A stretch of 64,000 nucleotides of DNA from Shimia sp. Alg240-R146 (GCF_947331465.1 NZ_CAMZOK010000003.1:620001-684000), one strand, 5' to 3'. Counted from the stretch's first letter, positions 10,649-20,043 are shown. A program made the numbers and translations. The notes: generated by a model from the letters alone, not told the origin.

Positions 10649-11377
10649 TCAATCCGTCGTCTTTTGTCTGTAATGATACTGTCCCACAACCGTCATGCCG
10701 AGGGAAGCATAGAGCCCGTTAGCTCCGTCATTGGCTTGGGTGCAAATCACAGAAAGCGTATGCCCGCCCTGATCCAGCACCCAAAAAGCAGCGCGGCGCA
10801 TCAAAAACCGCCCGACGCCCTGGCGACGTTGAAACGGCAAAATCTCAACCGCGTGCACCATGCCGATACCTTTGTACATCGCCAGAAAAGACGTGCCCGC
10901 GGGCTTGTCGTTCCATCGTGACACAAAACCGGTCTTGGGTCCCTTGGCGCGCTTCATCACATTGATCCGCGCAGGACCAATGCCGCCCGATGCCCAAATC
11001 TCTTCCATAATCTTCAGAGGTTCCCACCCCGGAATGGCCGCAGTGCGCGGCGGGCGTTCGGTGGCGATGTCAGCAGCAGGTGCCGCGTAGATATTCACCG
11101 GATCAATCACGCCATAGCCTCTTTCGGCCAATGCGGCATCCAGCGCGGCGTCCCCGTCACGGATCATGAACAGCCTGCCTTGTCCCAATGCCTCCATCGC
11201 CGCCTCAGCGGCATCAAGTTCAGCCTCGTCAAAATCCCCGTTGACGGTCGCAGCCTCAACACGCTTGCCGCCGCCTTGCCCGTCACGGATGGTAAATCGC
11301 CCCACATCAAAGCGCTCCGCAGGCGGCCAGGTTGCTTCGGTCACGTCATACAACGTCTGCACCGTGGGCAAGTTCAT
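10649..11377 (-). CDS. GNAT-family N-acetyltransferase
   Basis: This 242-residue protein has a C-terminal GNAT domain: a beta-strand pair (YKGIGMVHAVEILPFQRRQGVGRFLMRRAAFW) containing the acetyl-CoA loop RRQGVG, and the terminal NDGANGLYASLGMTVVGQYHYR. The N-terminal half is a second, degenerate GNAT-like domain. Substrate unknown. Its ATG overlaps the stop of the CinA-type gene by 4 bp, indicating coupling, and the AhpD-like gene begins 12 bp downstream, so a minus-strand operon of four genes (12093 to 9126) is likely. Confidence 0.88.
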   Translation of the reverse strand: MNLPTVQTLYDVTEATWPPAERFDVGRFTIRDGQGGGKRVEAATVNGDFDEAELDAAEAAMEALGQGRLFMIRDGDAALDAALAERGYGVIDPVNIYAAPAADIATERPPRTAAIPGWEPLKIMEEIWASGGIGPARINVMKRAKGPKTGFVSRWNDKPAGTSFLAMYKGIGMVHAVEILPFQRRQGVGRFLMRRAAFWVLDQGGHTLSVICTQANDGANGLYASLGMTVVGQYHYRQKTTD

Positions 11378-12093
11378 GCAAACATCCCCGCAAGTTTGGT
11401 GATCGCCGCATCAACCCGCGCGCCGTCCGTGCCGCGAATGACAATGTTGGCCCCAAACGCACCGTTTTTCTGGAAAGGGTAAGACCCAATCGACAGGTCG
11501 GAAAATTCCGCGGCCAACTCGGCCAACGGTCCGGCGATATCACCTTCGCCGCGATCAATCCGCAAGGTCTGGCTCAACAGCGGCGCGCCGCCTGTGAGGG
11601 TCGGCAAAACGCTTGCCACCATCGCTTGAAACACCATCGGCACCCCTGCCATCACATGCACATTTTCCACGGTAAATCCCGGCGCAACCGACACCGGATT
11701 GTCAATCAACGTGGCGTGCTCGGGAATGCGCGCCATGCGTTGACGCGCGGCGTTGAACTCCTGCCCGCTGGCATCGTAATGCGCCTGCAACAAAGCGGCC
11801 GCATCAGCGCGCACATCAATGCTCTGACCAAAGGCCTCAGCGACACAATCCGCCGTAATATCATCATGCGTTGGCCCGATCCCGCCCGAGGTGAACACGG
11901 TGTCATACCCTGCGCTCAGCGCTTGCAAAGCCGCCACAATCTGCGGCGTATCATCTGCCACAATCCGCACTTCACTCAGGCTGATCCCCAGCTTGGTCAA
12001 TTCGCCCGCGAGGAAATGCATATTCGCATCCCGCGTGCGGCCAGACAGGATTTCATCGCCAATCACCAACATCGCCGCCGTCGGATTTGCCAT
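11374..12093 (-). CDS. CinA-type MoaB/Mog-domain protein
   Basis: The 239-residue product corresponds to the N-terminal molybdopterin-binding-like domain of CinA without the C-terminal amidase domain. Visible motifs are VIGDEILSGRTRDAN and TSGGIGPTHDDITADCVAEAFG. Proteins of this kind include nicotinamide-nucleotide pyrophosphatases and competence/damage-inducible proteins; the precise role of the stand-alone form is unclear. The ATG at 12091-12093 has GGGAG upstream. The frame extends about 54 codons further but runs into the divergent sfsA gene without similarity. Confidence 0.88.
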   Translation of the reverse strand: MANPTAAMLVIGDEILSGRTRDANMHFLAGELTKLGISLSEVRIVADDTPQIVAALQALSAGYDTVFTSGGIGPTHDDITADCVAEAFGQSIDVRADAAALLQAHYDASGQEFNAARQRMARIPEHATLIDNPVSVAPGFTVENVHVMAGVPMVFQAMVASVLPTLTGGAPLLSQTLRIDRGEGDIAGPLAELAAEFSDLSIGSYPFQKNGAFGANIVIRGTDGARVDAAITKLAGMFA

Positions 12094-12153
12094 AGCACCG
12101 TCTCCCGTTTCCATAGCTTGCCAGAGGATAGCGCCATCTATACGTCTGAGGCC

Positions 12154-12864
12154 ATGCGATTTTCCACCCCCCTTGTGCCCGCCGTGCTGATCCGCCGCTA
12201 CAAACGCTTCCTTGCGGACGCCCGTCTTGCAGATGGCTCCGAGATCACCGCCCACTGCGCCAACCCCGGCTCGATGATGGGACTGGCAGAGCCGGGCATG
12301 AAAATCTGGCTAGAGCCCAATGATGATCCCAAGAAAAAGCTCAACTTCGGCTGGCGTTTGGTGGACCACGAAAACGGCCATTTCACCGGCGTCGATACCT
12401 CGGTGCCCAACCGCGCCCTCAAAGGCGCGCTGCTAAACCGTGAGGTCGCGCGTCTTGCCGATTACGCGATGGTGCGCCCCGAAGTGAAATACGGTGAAAA
12501 CAGCCGCATCGATTTCCTAATGACGGATGACGGCAAACCGGATCTCTACGTCGAGGTCAAATCCGTCACACTCATGCGCCAGCAGGGCCTTGCCGAGTTC
12601 CCCGACAGCGTCACCACCCGCGGCGCAAAACACTTGACCGAGTTGCGAAACATGGTTGCCCAAGGCCATCGCGCGATGATGCTCTATCTTGTGCAGCGCA
12701 CCGATGCGAACACTGTCACGCTCGCCGAAGACATCGATCCCAAATATGCCTCCGCATTTGACGCCGCAGTGGCAGCGGGTGTCGAAGTGATGGCGCTCAG
12801 CTGCAGCATCACACCCACCGCCATCGAAGTCGGCGACCTTTTGCCGTTCAAACGTCACCTCTGA
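12154..12864 (+). CDS. sfsA: DNA/RNA nuclease SfsA
   Basis: SfsA was named as a sugar-fermentation stimulation protein and belongs to a nuclease-like family with an OB-fold and a PD-(D/E)XK-like core. The 236-residue protein shows the family signatures ANPGSMMGL, RIDFLMTDD, YVEVKSVTL and FPDSVTTRGAKHLTEL, of full length. The ATG at 12154 fits the family start; the open frame continues far upstream in antisense to the CinA-type gene and should not be used. It is transcribed divergently from that gene with only 60 bp between starts. Confidence 0.93.
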   Translation: MRFSTPLVPAVLIRRYKRFLADARLADGSEITAHCANPGSMMGLAEPGMKIWLEPNDDPKKKLNFGWRLVDHENGHFTGVDTSVPNRALKGALLNREVARLADYAMVRPEVKYGENSRIDFLMTDDGKPDLYVEVKSVTLMRQQGLAEFPDSVTTRGAKHLTELRNMVAQGHRAMMLYLVQRTDANTVTLAEDIDPKYASAFDAAVAAGVEVMALSCSITPTAIEVGDLLPFKRHL

Positions 12865-12924
12865 TGCCCACGTCCTTCCGCCCCTTTGCCTCCTCAGCAA
12901 GCTGCGTTTCAAAGCGTTGGGCGT

Positions 12925-13029
12925 GGCTCAAACCTGCGGTTTGAGCCTAAAATCGCCCGCCATCTTCCTTTTGCTCCAAATATCCTGGGGGAGTCACAAA
13001 CCCTGTTTGTGACGGGGGCAACGCCCCCG
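12925..13029 (+). repeat. Dispersed hairpin repeat, copy 1 (three hairpins)
   Basis: Three perfect stems with 3-nt loops lie in a row: GGCTCAAACC/GGTTTGAGCC (12925-12947), GTCACAAAC/GTTTGTGAC (12993-13013) and CGGGGGC/GCCCCCG (13013-13029, loop AAC). The core between the first two, TTGCTCCAAATATCCTGGGG (12971-12990), recurs in variant form near 54961 and on the minus strand near 63215-63238. The element fills most of the 243-bp sfsA-map gap. Confidence 0.7.
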
Positions 13030-13107
13030 ATGTGCACGACCTCTGGTTCTTTGTGCAAAGAGCCCTTAAATAGCCCCAAACGCAGTCTTTCTACGGAGCA
13101 CCACAAG

Positions 13108-13974
13108 ATGATCGGCAAGGCCCGCCAAACCAAGGACGGCATCCGCATCCACGATTCTTCCGACTTCGCTGGCATGCACGCCGCCGGAGCGCTGACCGCG
13201 CGCATTCTGGATGACATCGCTGACCATGTCTTTCCGGGGCAAACCACCCGCGAACTCGACCGGATCATCGAAGAAATGGTCGACGCCGCCGGCGCCAAGT
13301 CCGCCACCATCGGCTATCGCGGGTATGAACACGCCAGCTGTATTTCGGTGAACCACGTGGTCTGCCACGGCATTCCCGGCGCGCCGATTCCCAAAAGTGG
13401 CAGCGAAACCGTCTCCAAAGACTTTGAAAAACGCCGCACCAACGACACCCTTCAGGATGGCGATATCCTGAACATCGATGTGACCGTGATTGTTGACGGA
13501 TGGTTCGGCGACAGCAGCCGTATGTACATTGCCGGAACCCCGTCAAAACACGCAACAAAGCTGATTGATGTCACCCATGACGCGCTCATGAAGGGCATCG
13601 AAGCGGTCAAGCCCGGCAACACATTCGGCGATATCGGCCACGCCATCCAAAGTTTTGCCGAAAGCCACAAGATGTCCGTCGTGCGCGATTTCTGCGGCCA
13701 CGGTTTGGGTCAGGTGTTTCACTCAAAACCCAACGTGCTGCACTATGGCAAACCCGGCACGCAGGCCGTGCTCGAAGAGGGCATGTTCTTCACCATTGAG
13801 CCGATGATCAACCTTGGCAGACCCGAAACCTTCGTGCTTGCGGATGACTGGACTGCGGTCACGCGTGACAAAAAGCTGTCTGCCCAGTTTGAACACTCCA
13901 TCGGCGTGACTGCGACCGGATTTGAGATTTTCACCCTTTCGCCAACCGGCGCGTTTCACCCGACCCGCAGCTGA
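13108..13974 (+). CDS. map: Type I methionine aminopeptidase
   Basis: Map removes the initiator methionine from nascent proteins. The 288-residue enzyme has all five metal ligands of the pita-bread fold: two aspartates in NIDVTVIVDGWFGDSS, the histidine of GHGLGQVFH, and glutamates in FFTIEPMI and QFEHS. The substrate-binding histidine lies in NHVVCHGIP. The ATG at 13108 is preceded by CGGAG at proper spacing; the frame is open upstream only through the hairpin repeat. An insertion of about 12 residues (VSKDFEKRRTND) before the first metal ligands is unusual but in frame. Confidence 0.95.
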   Translation: MIGKARQTKDGIRIHDSSDFAGMHAAGALTARILDDIADHVFPGQTTRELDRIIEEMVDAAGAKSATIGYRGYEHASCISVNHVVCHGIPGAPIPKSGSETVSKDFEKRRTNDTLQDGDILNIDVTVIVDGWFGDSSRMYIAGTPSKHATKLIDVTHDALMKGIEAVKPGNTFGDIGHAIQSFAESHKMSVVRDFCGHGLGQVFHSKPNVLHYGKPGTQAVLEEGMFFTIEPMINLGRPETFVLADDWTAVTRDKKLSAQFEHSIGVTATGFEIFTLSPTGAFHPTRS

Positions 13975-14143
13975 CCCAACCAGTTTCAATCGCCAAAGAC
14001 CGGCGCTGCCAATGGCGGCGCCGATGCCCATGATCGAAGCCCTGTCACTAAAGTGAAAATGCGGCGCGTCGGAAATGTCTGCGTGTATTTTGGGTGCCCT
14101 CAGAGAGTTCCGGCACCCCGGTCTGCGTGAATGCGCGGATCTG

Positions 14144-14668
14144 TTAGGCCGCTTGGTAGTGATACGAAATGCCCGCGTTGGACTCTTGTTGCATCGCCGC
14201 ACCGGCGATCTCGCCCGTTTTGGCAGTGCCCGGGAAGCCTGGCAGATTGTAAAATGCCGGAGACGCCTCAGCAATATTGAAAACGATGTACTCACCCGTG
14301 TCCGGGTTCACCAAGGCAATCGCGCCTTCAATCCGCTCATCCTGAGCCCCCGCACAAAGCGCGTTTTGTCCGATCTCGACCTCGCTGGCAACGTGTTCCC
14401 AATACTTGTCCTGACTCAGCTCTGTCACCACCCAAAGCGGCTCATTTGGCGCCAAAAACGTGGCTTTCGCAAATTCATGTGCCAGCCCGTTTTGCCCAAG
14501 AACAAGTCCACTCGAGCCTGTGGACACGGCCCACACTTGCCAACCGGAAAGGTCTTTTAAATCGGCGCCTGTGTTCTGAAACGAAACAAATTCGTCCCCG
14601 CCTTGCGCGGCACCAGTGGTCTGGGCGTTGATTTGTTTAAACGTAATGCCTTCGAGATTAATTGCCAT
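14144..14668 (-). CDS. Protein resembling a bacterial lamin tail (LTD) domain
   Basis: The 174-residue product begins at ATG 14666-14668 with GGAG eight bases before. Residues 24-46 (DEFVSFQNTGADLKDLSGWQV) match the lamin-tail-domain pattern of a conserved D-E-x-V, an N-T-G and L-S-G-W turn. The rest alternates strands and turns, with a segment (NPDTGEYIVFNIAEASPAFYNLPGFPG) that may be a second beta unit. No signal peptide is seen, which is odd since many bacterial LTDs are secreted; export by another route is possible. It is monocistronic, with an AT-rich 198-bp leader. Confidence 0.6.
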   Translation of the reverse strand: MAINLEGITFKQINAQTTGAAQGGDEFVSFQNTGADLKDLSGWQVWAVSTGSSGLVLGQNGLAHEFAKATFLAPNEPLWVVTELSQDKYWEHVASEVEIGQNALCAGAQDERIEGAIALVNPDTGEYIVFNIAEASPAFYNLPGFPGTAKTGEIAGAAMQQESNAGISYHYQAA

Positions 14669-14866
14669 ATGGGATGCTCCGAAAATAAATCCGTTAACAA
14701 AAAACATAAAAACACGGCGTTAACGGACACCTAACGCAAACACTCCAAATCGAAGGCGCGCGCAACCAACACCCCGATTTCCTAAAAATTTAGTCATTCT
14801 TCCGCGCAACATGCACTTCACGGCGCAAGAATCCGCCCATTCAAACTCTCGCCCACAGCGGCGGCA

Positions 14867-15430
14867 CTATTGGCTCGGCTCCAAAAAGGTCACATGCGTG
14901 TCGCCATAGCGTCTCTGATCCAACATTGAAAATCCGATTGGCGCCTGCTTTGGGGCACTTTCTTCCCAAACGATCAGCGCCGCGTCGTCTATCCAGCCGC
15001 TCTTGGATGCGGCCGCAAGTGCTGTTTCCCCCAATCCTTTGCCATAGGGCGGATCAAGAAAGATCAGATCAAACGGCGCCTCTGTGTTCACCGGCAACCG
15101 CGTCGCATCCGCCGAGATCAATCGCGTCGACGCCTTGGCCTGCGTGATGCGGATGTTTTCGCGGATCAACTGACCCGATTTGCGCCCGTCATCAACAAAA
15201 CACACCTCAGAAGCACCGCGTGATAACGCCTCAAGCCCCAACGCACCGGTGCCTGCAAACAGGTCCAGCACCCGCGCGTCGGCAATTGGGTCGCCAAACT
15301 TGCCCCCCAAAAGAACATTGAACAGGCTTTCGCGCACGCGATCGGTTGTGGGTCGCAAATGCGCACCCGCGTCGCCTTTGCCAACGCTCGCCAGCGCCAC
15401 CCCACGAAACTCTCCGGCAATGATCCGCAT
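14867..15430 (-). CDS. rsmD: 16S rRNA (guanine966-N2)-methyltransferase
   Basis: RsmD methylates G966 of 16S rRNA. The 187-residue protein has the SAM-binding motif VLDLFAGTGALGLEAL, the catalytic DPPYG motif (FDLIFLDPPYGKG) and the family start MRIIAGEFRG with the RPTTDRVRESLFN loop. The gene begins 9 bp after the stop of the upstream ferredoxin reductase, so they are probably cotranscribed. Confidence 0.94.
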   Translation of the reverse strand: MRIIAGEFRGVALASVGKGDAGAHLRPTTDRVRESLFNVLLGGKFGDPIADARVLDLFAGTGALGLEALSRGASEVCFVDDGRKSGQLIRENIRITQAKASTRLISADATRLPVNTEAPFDLIFLDPPYGKGLGETALAAASKSGWIDDAALIVWEESAPKQAPIGFSMLDQRRYGDTHVTFLEPSQ

Positions 15431-15439
15431 CGCGGCTCC

Positions 15440-16648
15440 TTACATGCGCATCAGCGCCTTGAGGTCAGTTTCAGGATCTGAAATCGCGGTCGAATCCGGT
15501 GATTTTCCACCTTCGATCAAGCGCTTACCCACCATGTAGTCGCGTGGAGCGTTCATTGCATCCACCGCCAGCAACACATCGCCAAGGTAATACCAGAACG
15601 ACACCGATCCGCCGTCGCCGTCGCGGCGTACGACGTGGTCGTAACCAGTGTTCAGACCGGCGATTTGCAATTTCACATCATACTGATCCGACCAAAACCA
15701 CGGTCTGGCGACATAGTCCTTGCCCACCCCCATGATGTTTTCCGCCACCACTTCGGCCTGATCAATCGCGTTGGGTACACTCTCCAACCGGATGCGGGTG
15801 CCGCGATACGGGAAAGACGCGCAATCTCCCGCGGCCCAGATATTCGGATCAGAAGTCCGCCCCTGCGCGTCGGTCTTGATACCGTTTTCAATCTCAAGCC
15901 CGGCGGCTTCTGCGAGAGCTGTCGCTGGCCCGATGCCGACGCCAACAATCACAAAATCCACGTCCAGACTGCGCCCGTCACTCAGCTCGGCACCACCCAC
16001 GCGATTCACACCCGTCAGCCGTTCAAGCCCCACGCCTTCGATGATCTCGACACCATGCGCGCAGTGCAAGTCGCGAAAATAGCCGCTGGTTTCCGGCGCT
16101 GCGACCCGTTGCAGGATGCGATCCGCCATTTCTACCAACGTCACCTTGAGTCCCTTGGACGCGGCCACTGCCGCTGCCTCCAACCCGATGTAGCCGCCGC
16201 CCACGATCAGTACGCTGTGCCCCTCGGAAAACTCGGGCGCCATGCCGTCTACGTCCGCCAACGTCCGCACCACGTGCACGCCCTCAAGCGCGCCACCGAT
16301 CGCCGCTGGCAACCGCCGTGGCACCGATCCGGTGGCCAGCACCAGCGAGTCATAGGAAACCTGCTGCCCGCCCGCGATCACCACTTTGTCCGCGCGGTCA
16401 ATTGCCGTCACCGTTTCATTCAAATGCAGGTCGATGGCGTTTTCGCCATAGTAACTCTCGGGTCGCAGATAAAGCCGTTCGACGTCCATCTCCCCCAACA
16501 GGTATTTCTTGGACAAGGGAGGGCGCTGATAAGGCGGCACGTGTTCTTCACCAATCAAGGTGATCTTGCCGCTGAACCCACCTGAACGCAGCTTTGCAAC
16601 ACAAGACGCTCCGGCCTGTCCGGCCCCAATCACAACCACGTGCGTCAC
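15440..16648 (-). CDS. FAD-dependent ferredoxin/rubredoxin reductase
   Basis: This 402-residue flavoprotein has an N-terminal FAD motif (VVVIGAGQAGASC), a central NAD(H) motif (VLIVGGGYIGLEAAAVAASKG) and the late FAD contact WAAGDCASFPYRG. The C-terminal domain (SDQYDVKLQIAGLNTGYD) is typical of reductases serving dioxygenase or P450 ferredoxins. The electron acceptor cannot be told; no ferredoxin or oxygenase gene is adjacent. The start is GTG at 16646-16648, preceded by GAGGGAGAG. It diverges from the peroxiredoxin gene. Confidence 0.88.
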   Translation of the reverse strand: MTHVVVIGAGQAGASCVAKLRSGGFSGKITLIGEEHVPPYQRPPLSKKYLLGEMDVERLYLRPESYYGENAIDLHLNETVTAIDRADKVVIAGGQQVSYDSLVLATGSVPRRLPAAIGGALEGVHVVRTLADVDGMAPEFSEGHSVLIVGGGYIGLEAAAVAASKGLKVTLVEMADRILQRVAAPETSGYFRDLHCAHGVEIIEGVGLERLTGVNRVGGAELSDGRSLDVDFVIVGVGIGPATALAEAAGLEIENGIKTDAQGRTSDPNIWAAGDCASFPYRGTRIRLESVPNAIDQAEVVAENIMGVGKDYVARPWFWSDQYDVKLQIAGLNTGYDHVVRRDGDGGSVSFWYYLGDVLLAVDAMNAPRDYMVGKRLIEGGKSPDSTAISDPETDLKALMRM

Positions 16649-16669
16649 GTCACTCTCCCTCGAAATGAT

Positions 16670-16697
16670 TTGCGTTGACCGCCCACGAGCCTATATC
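16670..16697 (+). promoter_or_regulatory. Probable promoter of the peroxiredoxin gene
   Basis: TTGCGT (16670-16675) and TATATC (16692-16697) are separated by 16 bp in the 86-bp divergent gap, 37 bp before the peroxiredoxin ATG. Confidence 0.45.
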
Positions 16698-16734
16698 GCG
16701 GACTTAGGGAAACGCAATCGGAGAGAGACATTTC

Positions 16735-17223
16735 ATGACCATTTCTATTGGTGAAAAACTGCCCGCGGGCACCCTGATGAAAATCGGCGCCGAAGGACCG
16801 GAGCCTGTGGACGTGTCCGCGCTGACAAAGGGGCGCAAAGTGGTGATCTTTGGTCTGCCCGGCGCCTTCACTGGCACCTGTTCAACCGCCCACCTGCCGA
16901 GCTTCATGCGCACGGCTGATGACTTCAAAGCCAAAGGCGTGGACGAGATCATCTGCCTGTCGGTCAACGACCCATTCGTGATGGATGCTTGGGACAAGGC
17001 GCACGCCGCATCCGATGCCGGTGTCACCATGCTGACCGACCCTGTTGGCGACCTAACAGTCGCTATGGGCCTTGAGTTCAATGCGCCCGCGATTGGTTTC
17101 GTAAACCGCTCTCGTCGCTACTCAGCCCTGTTTGAGGATGGCGCGCTGAAACTGCTGAACGAAGAAGACGCGCCCGGCACCTGCGAGATTTCCGCTGGCG
17201 AAACACTTCTGGCCCAACTCTAA
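16735..17223 (+). CDS. Peroxiredoxin (Prx5-type)
   Basis: The 162-residue protein reduces hydroperoxides by the peroxidatic cysteine Cys49 in LPGAFTGTCSTAHLPSF, the Prx5/AhpE-like signature (usual PGAFTPTCS). Family members are cytosolic and use glutathione, glutaredoxin or thioredoxin. GGAGAGAG precedes the ATG. The gene is monocistronic; the following hairpin at 17231-17253 could end both this and the convergent gene. Confidence 0.92.
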   Translation: MTISIGEKLPAGTLMKIGAEGPEPVDVSALTKGRKVVIFGLPGAFTGTCSTAHLPSFMRTADDFKAKGVDEIICLSVNDPFVMDAWDKAHAASDAGVTMLTDPVGDLTVAMGLEFNAPAIGFVNRSRRYSALFEDGALKLLNEEDAPGTCEISAGETLLAQL

Positions 17224-17230
17224 ATCTGTA

Positions 17231-17253
17231 AGGTGCGCGGACTCCGCGCACCT
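17231..17253. terminator. Perfect hairpin between convergent genes
   Basis: AGGTGCGCGG (17231-17240) and CCGCGCACCT (17244-17253) form a 10-bp stem with a 3-nt loop between the convergent peroxiredoxin and pterin dehydratase genes. There is no T-run on either side, so it may instead protect RNA ends. Confidence 0.45.
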
Positions 17254-17254
17254 A

Positions 17255-17554
17255 TCACTGTCCGACCAGCCCGTCCATTTTGCGCGCCAGCTTGGCATCC
17301 AGCGCCGAAAGCCCGCCCACATCATGCGTGCTCAGCACCACTTCGACGCGGCTGTAGACATTGAACCACTCAGGATGGTGGTTCCATTTTTCCGCCCACA
17401 TCGCAGCCCGCGTCATCCATCCAAACGCCTCCACAAAACTGGAGAAGCGAAAGGTTTTGGTGATCGCATCGCGACCTTCAACCATTTCCCAGCCGCTCTC
17501 AAACAGCGGCCCCAAGACGGCGTCCCGCGCCGCGTCGCTCAATACTTCGCTCAT
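17255..17554 (-). CDS. 4a-hydroxytetrahydrobiopterin dehydratase (pterin carbinolamine dehydratase)
   Basis: The 99-residue protein carries the PCD/DCoH signature [24 protein letters not shown] with the catalytic HH, P, Y, V and TH residues. It dehydrates carbinolamine pterins after aromatic amino acid hydroxylation, though many bacteria keep it for a molybdopterin-related role. No phenylalanine hydroxylase gene is in the window. The start overlaps the stop of the upstream acetyltransferase by 4 bp. Confidence 0.92.
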   Translation of the reverse strand: MSEVLSDAARDAVLGPLFESGWEMVEGRDAITKTFRFSSFVEAFGWMTRAAMWAEKWNHHPEWFNVYSRVEVVLSTHDVGGLSALDAKLARKMDGLVGQ

Positions 17555-18738
17555 TCGTGGTCCTCCTGTGGCTCGTTGCGAAACGGCCCCCAGCCGGTCA
17601 GCACTTCAATCTCTTCGCTGACTGCTGCCCGCTCCGCTTCCAGATAGTTGGCAATCGCCTCACGAAACCCCGCGTCGCGTATCCAATGCAGCGAATGGGT
17701 CTCCACCGGCAAGTAGCCGCGCGCCAGCTTGTGTTCACCCTGCGCGCCCGCTTCCACGGTCTTCAATCCATTGGCAATCGCCCAATCAATCGCCTGATAG
17801 TAGCACAATTCGAAATGCACGCAGGCATGATGCTCCACACAGCCCCAATACCGCCCATAAAGCGTCTCGCGTCCAATCATGTTCATGGCACCGGCCACGG
17901 GCACGCCATCGCGCATTGCAAAAACCATCAGAATGTCGTCGCGCAGGCTGTCATGCGCGATGTCAAAAAACGCCCGCGTCAAATAAGGCGAGCCCCATTT
18001 GCGCGCGCCGGTGTCCTGATAAAACTGCCACATCGCGTCCCAGTGTTGGGGCTCAATATCGCCTCCTGTGGCCGCAACAATCTCGCCACCAAACCCCTGG
18101 GCGGTGGCGCGTTCCTTGCGGATGTTCTTGCGTTTGCGCGAACTCAGTGCCGACAGAAAATCGTCAAAACTGCCATAGCCGTCATTCACCCAATGAAACT
18201 GCTGCCCTGTTCGGTGCAACAGACCCATTTCACGCCCCGCGGCTGCCTCGGCGTCGCTGCAAAACGTGATATGCGCCCCCGATACCTCGTTGTCGGACGC
18301 CACCTGCACCATGCCTTGCACCAAGGCCGCTTGCCCCGCAGCCTCAAATCCCGGACGCGTCAGAAACCGCCGTCCCGTTACCGGCGAAAAAGGCACTGCC
18401 ACCTGTAATTTCGGATAATACCGCCCGCCGGCATTTTCATAGGCATGCGCCCAGTTGTGATCGAATACATATTCGCCCTGACTGTGCGACTTGGCATAAA
18501 GCGGCGCCACCGCAATCATATGCCCGTCAGATTTAGCCGTCAGGTATCGCGGCTGCCAGCCCGTGCCCGGCCCGACCGATCCGCTTTCTTCAAGCGCGCT
18601 CAGAAACCGATGTGTGGTGAATGGATCATTCGCGCGACCGCCATCCTCGGCTTCGGGACAGGCGCAAGCGTCCCACACTTCCCGCGGGATCGACGCCAGC
18701 GAGCTGTGCAATTCGATTTCGATCTGTCCGCCGTCCAT
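17551..18738 (-). CDS. COG3146 GNAT-like acyltransferase
   Basis: This 395-residue protein belongs to the COG3146 (DUF482) group, a FemAB/GNAT-like fold whose substrate is not established. Visible family segments are [71 protein letters not shown] and [33 protein letters not shown] precedes the ATG. It is in a minus-strand set RidA-GDPD-COG3146-PCD, an arrangement I associate with Rhodobacterales. Confidence 0.85.
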   Translation of the reverse strand: MDGGQIEIELHSSLASIPREVWDACACPEAEDGGRANDPFTTHRFLSALEESGSVGPGTGWQPRYLTAKSDGHMIAVAPLYAKSHSQGEYVFDHNWAHAYENAGGRYYPKLQVAVPFSPVTGRRFLTRPGFEAAGQAALVQGMVQVASDNEVSGAHITFCSDAEAAAGREMGLLHRTGQQFHWVNDGYGSFDDFLSALSSRKRKNIRKERATAQGFGGEIVAATGGDIEPQHWDAMWQFYQDTGARKWGSPYLTRAFFDIAHDSLRDDILMVFAMRDGVPVAGAMNMIGRETLYGRYWGCVEHHACVHFELCYYQAIDWAIANGLKTVEAGAQGEHKLARGYLPVETHSLHWIRDAGFREAIANYLEAERAAVSEEIEVLTGWGPFRNEPQEDHE

Positions 18739-18801
18739 ATGCGCCTCCCTGCCCTGATACTATCTGGTGCATCTTACGCCTGCATCAAGCGCGCGGATGC
18801 A

Positions 18802-19572
18802 TCAGGCCGGTGGAATTGCTGCGAAGTAGCCCTCAAAGGTCACGTTTTCCGCAACCTGCCGCGCAATCGCCTCTTGCTCCGCCGACCGGATGGTCCAACA
18901 GAACACATGCGCACCCGTCGCCTTAAGCTCCGCCACACGGGGGCGGTCCAGATCGCTGGCCTGATGGCTGATGAAAGACGCGCCCACGCGGTCGTACTCC
19001 GCAATCTGGCGCAACTCATCGCGCACTGCAGGTTTCAGCAATTGCCAATCCTGCGCGGTATAGCCATCGGTCACAATCCCGCGCGGCACATCCGGCGCCA
19101 CCTCGGCCATTTTGGCCACACTGTGCGGATTGAACGACATGAACGCCAGCGCCCCGTCGTAGCCTGCCACATCCTGCGCCGCCGCCTCTTCGAGCGGGCC
19201 GATGTTTGGCCCCATCACCCCATCCTGATCCTTGATCTCGACCAGCACAGGCACCCGCCCCGCCACCAGCGCAAGCACCTCGGCAAATGTGGGAATACCT
19301 TCGTCCCCGCCCTTGAGCCGAATCCCGGCCAACTCTGCCGCGGTGCGCTGCTGAACAGCGCCCTTGGCCTCGGCCAACCGCTCAAGCTGATAGTCATGAA
19401 ACACCATCGCCACGCCGTCGCGGGACAATTGCAGATCGATTTCAATGCCATAGCCATGGTCAATCGCCGCGCGGATCGCCGCACGGCTGTTTTCCGGACG
19501 CCCGTCAGTCACATCGTGCAAGGCCCGATGCGCCAATGGCGTCGTGACAAAACGAGGGTCCAATTTGGGCAT
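18802..19572 (-). CDS. Glycerophosphodiester phosphodiesterase
   Basis: GDPD hydrolyses glycerophosphodiesters to glycerol-3-phosphate and an alcohol. The 256-residue protein has the family active-site pattern: HRAL at the start, RPENSRAAI, GIEIDLQLSRDGVAMVFHDYQLERL, and VPVLVEIKDQDG. No signal peptide is visible, so it is cytosolic (UgpQ-like). GGGGGCG precedes the ATG, which is 9 bp after the ridA stop. Confidence 0.92.
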   Translation of the reverse strand: MPKLDPRFVTTPLAHRALHDVTDGRPENSRAAIRAAIDHGYGIEIDLQLSRDGVAMVFHDYQLERLAEAKGAVQQRTAAELAGIRLKGGDEGIPTFAEVLALVAGRVPVLVEIKDQDGVMGPNIGPLEEAAAQDVAGYDGALAFMSFNPHSVAKMAEVAPDVPRGIVTDGYTAQDWQLLKPAVRDELRQIAEYDRVGASFISHQASDLDRPRVAELKATGAHVFCWTIRSAEQEAIARQVAENVTFEGYFAAIPPA

Positions 19573-19581
19573 AGCGCCCCC

Positions 19582-20043
19582 TTATTTGATCTGGAAGATG
19601 CCTTCGATCTCGACAGCAACACCCAAAGGCAGTGCACCGGCAGAGACGGCAGATCGCGAATGACGGCCCTTTTCACCCAGCGCTTCGACAAGGAAATCTG
19701 ACGCGCCGTTGATGACTTTGGGCTGCTCGGTGTAATCGCCGGTCGAGTTCACAAAGCCTGTCAGCTTGACCACCCGCACCAGACGATCCAGATCGCCACC
19801 ACAGGCCGCCTTCACAGCGGCCAGCAAGCCAATCGCGCAGGTCTTCGCAGCGACAGCACCGGCGTCGGTTTCAAGGTCGCGCCCCAGTTTTCCAAGGATC
19901 AATCCATCGGCATTCTGTGAAATCTGACCAGAGATATAAACGATGTCGCCGACCTGAACGAACGGCACATAGTTGGCGGCAGGTGCCGCCACATCAGGCA
20001 GGCTCACACCCAGTTCGGCAAGACGTGTTTCAATAGCACTCAT
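19582..20043 (-). CDS. RidA/YjgF-family protein
   Basis: RidA-type proteins deaminate reactive enamines and imines. The 153-residue product shows the YjgF fold with PAANYVPFVQVGDIVYISGQI, a VVKLTGFVNSTGDY segment and the C-terminal SRSAVSAGALPLGVAVEIEGIFQI. The usual C-terminal RxEvea arginine site is replaced by RSAVSAG and a valine-rich end, as in the longer YjgF subgroup, so activity on enamines is uncertain. GGGAGC precedes the ATG. Confidence 0.9.
   Translation of the reverse strand: MSAIETRLAELGVSLPDVAAPAANYVPFVQVGDIVYISGQISQNADGLILGKLGRDLETDAGAVAAKTCAIGLLAAVKAACGGDLDRLVRVVKLTGFVNSTGDYTEQPKVINGASDFLVEALGEKGRHSRSAVSAGALPLGVAVEIEGIFQIK

Noticed and set aside
13723..14295. 190-codon minus-strand frame overlapping map and the following gap
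   Set aside because: More than half lies antisense to map and the rest is Arg-rich without a ribosome site or family.
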